A DNA stretch of 64,000 bases from contig CAJMOB010000006.1 of assembly GCA_905214925.1 (NCBI GenBank), positions 1 through 64,000 of the forward strand. Direction: 5' to 3'. Made by a program: the position numbers and the translations under genes. Shown here one piece after another: positions 60,982 through 64,000 of this stretch (position 1 is the stretch's first letter; each line of letters begins with the position of its first letter). The notes below the pieces were generated by a model. It worked only from the letters and a program-made list of their open reading frames with translations. It made no database searches and was not told the origin of the DNA. This DNA comes from Scybalomonas sp905214925 (GTDB lineage: Bacteria > Bacillota > Clostridia > Lachnospirales > Lachnospiraceae).

Positions 60982-62361
60982 TTATTTCACAAATTTACTC
61001 CAATAGCCTTGAATAAAAATCACAAGAACAATCAGAGGTAAAATATAGGTAACATATATGCGAACCCATTTTTGTGTTGGAAATTTTAATCCTTTTCCTG
61101 TATTGGCTTCCTTAATAAAATTATCCCATCCCCAGCCATAGCGGCTCACACAGAATAACAAGTATACTAAAGAACCAAGTGGTAATAATGTGTTACTTAC
61201 AATAAAATCCTCTAAATCTTGAATCGTAGTTCCAGATCCAAACGGTTCAAATCCACTCCATACATTAAATCCCAGCACACAAGGAAGGAATAAGATAATA
61301 ATAAGAATTAGATTGACTACAATTGCCTTCTTTAAACTCCATCCCCAAAGATCTTCGGCAAAAGCAATGATATTTTGAAAAACTGCAATCACCGTTGAGA
61401 TAGCCGCAAAACTTAAAAAAATAAAGAAGAGCGTTCCCCAAATTCTTCCTGCTGGCATTTGATTAAACACATTTGGAAGGGTAATAAATACAAGCCCAGG
61501 CCCTTGATCCGGTGAAATTCCGAAAGCAAAGCAAGCAGGAAAAATAATAAGTCCTGACAAAAAGGCAACTAATGTATCTAAAATTCCCACATTGAGCGCT
61601 TCTCCTGCCAATGTATACTCTTTCTCAATATAGCTACCAAATATGGCAATAGCACCAATTCCTAAACTCAGGGTAAAAAATGCCTGCCCCATGGCTGCAA
61701 AAATAGCTTCTCCAAGCCCATTTTCTGCTACCCTTTTAAAATCAGGCACTAAATAAAATTTAAGTCCTTCCAAAGCTCCTGTAAGGGTTACACTTCGAAC
61801 AATTAAAATAAGAATAATTAAAAACAAGCAAGTCATCATGACTTTTGTAATGCGTTCTACTCCATTTTGTAATCCAAAAGAACAAATGAAAAAGCTCATA
61901 AGCACAACGATAATCATAAATAAAATCTGTTCCGTTGGATTTGCTAACATTTCACTGAACTTATTGCTAACTCCATCGGTATTCAATGCAACAAAATCAC
62001 CTTTTATCATTTTCACTGCATAAGATACCATCCAACCACCAACCGTGGTGTAGAACATCATGAGCATATAATTTCCTATCATAGCACCATATCCGTATAA
62101 ATGCCATCTCGTCCCTTTTGGTTCTAATACATCAAAAGACTTTGCTGCACTTTTTTGACTGGCGCGCCCAACAGAAAACTCCATCACCATAATTGGCAAT
62201 CCCAATGCAACTAGAAAAAATAAATAAATTAAAACAAAGGCAGCTCCTCCATACATCCCTGTAATATAGGGGAACTTCCATACATTTCCAAGCCCCACTG
62301 CACATCCTGCTGAAATCAGGATAAACCCAAGCCGTGAGGAAAATTTCTCTCTTTCTTTCAT
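60982..62361 (-). CDS. Na+-dependent transporter of the NSS (SNF) family
   Basis: Membrane symporter predicted to take up an amino acid or related amine with sodium. The 459 residues have about 11-12 helices. The TM1 signature SAGCAVGLGNVWKFPYITGMYGG (about 17-39, split over the Na+-binding unwound segment) and TM6 SLGIGAIAIFGSY match LeuT-type proteins; substrate cannot be told. ATG at 62361 has GGGAG upstream; a GTG at 62394 lacks a site. It lies between pyrBI and ilvBN with its own terminator. Confidence 0.92.
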   Translation of the reverse strand: MKEREKFSSRLGFILISAGCAVGLGNVWKFPYITGMYGGAAFVLIYLFFLVALGLPIMVMEFSVGRASQKSAAKSFDVLEPKGTRWHLYGYGAMIGNYMLMMFYTTVGGWMVSYAVKMIKGDFVALNTDGVSNKFSEMLANPTEQILFMIIVVLMSFFICSFGLQNGVERITKVMMTCLFLIILILIVRSVTLTGALEGLKFYLVPDFKRVAENGLGEAIFAAMGQAFFTLSLGIGAIAIFGSYIEKEYTLAGEALNVGILDTLVAFLSGLIIFPACFAFGISPDQGPGLVFITLPNVFNQMPAGRIWGTLFFIFLSFAAISTVIAVFQNIIAFAEDLWGWSLKKAIVVNLILIIILFLPCVLGFNVWSGFEPFGSGTTIQDLEDFIVSNTLLPLGSLVYLLFCVSRYGWGWDNFIKEANTGKGLKFPTQKWVRIYVTYILPLIVLVIFIQGYWSKFVK

Positions 62362-62590
62362 GCTTCTCTCCCTTTCTTTCTTTTCACTTTCCACTTTTTA
62401 TTGTTTTATTATCGCAGCCTATCCATTAGTCTTATGAGAAGAGAGCAGTAACACTCTACTTCAATACTTCACTAATATTAGAAAGTGTATTTTTTTATTA
62501 TAAAATTATTTTTATAAAAAAGCAAGATTTGATATATTTTTTCTTTATATATTTTTTATAAATTTTCATCTACTAGCGATACATTATTTG

Positions 62591-62669
62591 CACGTAGCAC
62601 TTTTTTACCTTATAGGATACAAAGGACAATCATCTTCTTTACGAGAAATTTCCTATCACATAAAAAAAG
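62591..62669 (-). repeat. Palindromic intergenic element, copy D (diverged)
   Basis: Arms CTTTTTTACCTTATAGGA (62600-62617) and TCCTATCACATAAAAAAAG (62651-62669) pair with several mismatches around a 33-base spacer. On the minus strand it begins at the pyrBI terminator T-tract and ends with AAAAAAGTGCTACGTGCA, close to copies A and C. The adjacent 62362-62590 is AT-rich with no other feature seen. Confidence 0.7.
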
Positions 62670-62700
62670 ACTCCTGCATGGAAATATCATACAGAAGCCT
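62662..62700 (-). terminator. Rho-independent terminator of pyrBI
   Basis: On the minus strand AGGCTTCTGTATG pairs with CATGCAGGAGTCT (three G-U pairs, 7-base loop), followed by TTTTTTT. Confidence 0.85.
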
Positions 62701-62725
62701 TTCTTTTTAAACCGTTATCCTATTT

Positions 62726-63151
62726 TTATTCTTTTCCTGTTACACCAGCTTCACAATAAGCACAGCGGTATACACGATTTTCTCTATCAACTAATTTAAA
62801 GACATGCTCGATTTCTTGTTCAATGGATGTAATACATCTTGGATTTTTGCATTTTACTACATTTACGATTTTTTCTGGAAGAGCTAATTTTGTTTTTTCT
62901 ACAATCTTACCATCGCGAATTACACAAATAGTTACATCTGGATCGAGATATCCTAACACGTCTAAATCAAGATCAAAATTATCAGCGATTTTAATGATGT
63001 CTTTTTTTCCCATTTTTTCGCTTTTTACATTTTTAATGATAGCAACGTTACAATCTAACTCATCTAATCCAAGATGATGATAAATTTCCATACTATTGCC
63101 TGCTTTGATATGATCTAATACGATTCCATTACTAATGCTATCAATTTTCAT
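62726..63151 (-). CDS. pyrI: Aspartate carbamoyltransferase regulatory subunit
   Basis: Zinc-containing regulatory chain that lets nucleotides control aspartate transcarbamoylase. The 141 residues have an N-terminal allosteric domain (MKIDSISNGIVLDHI, nucleotide-binding region) and a C-terminal zinc domain with C-x4-C and C-x2-C cysteines (CKNPRC, then CAYC). ATG at 63151 lies nine bases after AGGAG; a GTG at 63157 is too close to that site. The gene overlaps the end of pyrB by 11 bp, so the chains are co-translated. Confidence 0.95.
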   Translation of the reverse strand: MKIDSISNGIVLDHIKAGNSMEIYHHLGLDELDCNVAIIKNVKSEKMGKKDIIKIADNFDLDLDVLGYLDPDVTICVIRDGKIVEKTKLALPEKIVNVVKCKNPRCITSIEQEIEHVFKLVDRENRVYRCAYCEAGVTGKE

Positions 63152-64000
63152 CTGCACTCACTCCTAATAATTCCATGATTAACGCCATTCTAATATATTT
63201 TCCATTTAATGCTTGACGGAAATAACAAGCACGAGGATCTTCATCGACTTTCACTGAGATTTCATTTACCCTTGGAAGTGGATGAAGGATAGAAAGATCA
63301 CTCTTTGCATTTCCTAACTTGTCCATATCAAGAATATAAGTATCTTTTAAGCGAATATAGTCAGCCTCATTGAAGAAACGTTCTTTTTGAACACGAGTCA
63401 TATAAAGAACATCTAATTCTGGCATAACTTCTTCCATTGTGCGCACTTGACGGAATGGAATTCCTTTCTTTTCAAATACATCTTTCTTAATATATTCTGG
63501 AATCTCTAATTCTTCTGGAGAAATCATAATGAATGTAATATTCTCATAGCGAGTTAACGCTTTAATTAAAGAATGTACTGTACGTCCAAACTTTAAATCT
63601 CCACAAAATCCAACTGTTAAATTATCAAGTCTTCCCTTTTCTCTATGGATTGTTAATAAATCTGTTAATGTCTGTGTTGGGTGGTTATGTCCGCCATCAC
63701 CAGCATTGATAATTGGCACATTAGCATATTGGGCTGCAACGGTTGGAGCACCTTCTTTTGGATGTCTCATAGCAATAATATCCGCATAGCATCCTACCGT
63801 ACGAATGGTATCTGCAACGCTTTCCCCTTTTGCTGCTGAAGATGAATTGGCAGAAGAAAAACCAAGTACGTTACCACCTAATTCCATCATAGCTGCTTCA
63901 AAGCTTAAACGAGTTCTTGTACTTGGTTCAAAAAATAATGTCGCGAGTTTTTTGTATCTACACACGTCTCTATATTTTACAGGGTTGGCAATAATATCAT
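63141..64000 (-). CDS. pyrB: Aspartate carbamoyltransferase catalytic subunit, N-terminus outside the window
   Basis: Catalyses carbamoyl phosphate + aspartate to carbamoyl-aspartate, the committed pyrimidine step. The visible 285 residues read DIIANPVKYRDVCRYKKLATLFFEPSTR at the edge, so about 15-25 residues are missing. The carbamoyl-phosphate motif FFEPSTRTRLSFE, HPTQ in GGHNHPTQTLTDLL and HPLPRV near the end are intact. The reading frame continues past 63965, so an apparent internal start there is not the true one. Any upstream pyrimidine control region lies outside the window. Confidence 0.95.
   Translation of the reverse strand, partial: DIIANPVKYRDVCRYKKLATLFFEPSTRTRLSFEAAMMELGGNVLGFSSANSSSAAKGESVADTIRTVGCYADIIAMRHPKEGAPTVAAQYANVPIINAGDGGHNHPTQTLTDLLTIHREKGRLDNLTVGFCGDLKFGRTVHSLIKALTRYENITFIMISPEELEIPEYIKKDVFEKKGIPFRQVRTMEEVMPELDVLYMTRVQKERFFNEADYIRLKDTYILDMDKLGNAKSDLSILHPLPRVNEISVKVDEDPRACYFRQALNGKYIRMALIMELLGVSADEN

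Noticed and set aside
63141..63965. Complete pyrB starting at 63965
   Set aside because: The same frame continues without a stop to the window edge and encodes family sequence upstream, so the gene is partial.
1..64000. tRNA, rRNA, CRISPR arrays, prophage or complete insertion sequences
   Set aside because: No tRNA-like T-arm blocks, rRNA segments, repeat-spacer arrays, integrases or transposase genes were seen on either strand.

Overview
The window is AT-rich, Gram-positive-type DNA with strong AGGAGG-like ribosome binding sites and sigma-A promoters. Gene content points to an anaerobic Clostridia member, most likely Lachnospiraceae; the genus is not resolved. The pointers are a yicC-remA-gmk-rpoZ-priA-def-fmt-rsmB-rlmN-stp-prkC-rsgA-rpe-thiN block, a T-box leader before ilvB, aspartate carbamoyltransferase with a separate regulatory subunit, MalEFG plus a battery of GH13 enzymes, and no respiratory genes. 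All coordinates and motifs were read by eye; no database was searched.

Layout. 1-5000 (minus strand): a YesN-type response regulator cut by the left edge, a cardiolipin synthase, and a trpS-uppP pair. 5000-19950 (minus): an alpha-glucan locus. malE, malF, malG and a second long solute-binding lipoprotein import maltodextrins; after a terminator, malQ, a GH133 debranching enzyme, type I pullulanase, a GH13_20 cyclomaltodextrinase and an oligo-1,6-glucosidase break them down inside the cell. No MalK-type ATPase or LacI-type regulator is present. 20000-25400: cysK, then an operon of a transglutaminase-like protein, a DeoR-family regulator and CutC. 25290-26122: more than 800 bp without a gene, holding a good plus-strand promoter followed by a row of hairpins whose wobble pairs favour a plus-strand RNA. 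26100-41250: a LytR-CpsA-Psr protein, then the large housekeeping operon transcribed from a promoter at 41203-41231 (nucleotide, translation-modification and Ser/Thr-signalling genes).

41300-49550: a plus-strand gene for a 61-residue cysteine-rich protein with a symmetric hairpin in its leader, then minus-strand ABC-F, exonuclease III, MocA-like, TetR, PepF, pyridoxal kinase and DUF2156 genes. 49750-54700 (plus): a manganese (yybP-ykoY) riboswitch with terminator ahead of a P-type ATPase, then rqcH. 54690-57850: DedA and a DUF3810 protein diverging from a long perfect palindrome, then a lipoprotein gene. 58050-60750 (minus): ilvB-ilvN under T-box control. 60980-64000 (minus): an NSS-family Na+-symporter, then pyrB-pyrI running off the right edge.

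The most unusual signal is a family of about 80-bp palindromic intergenic elements with four full copies (14262, 49974, 60326 and 62591) and one probable solo arm (44355). Each full copy starts exactly at the T-tract of a rho-independent terminator, on the same strand as that terminator, and ends in AAAAAAGTGC or close to it before the next gene. Two copies sit between a riboswitch or T-box terminator and the gene it controls. Many starts were moved to in-frame starts with a better Shine-Dalgarno sequence; the largest move is priA, whose leftward extension would translate through the rpoZ terminator.
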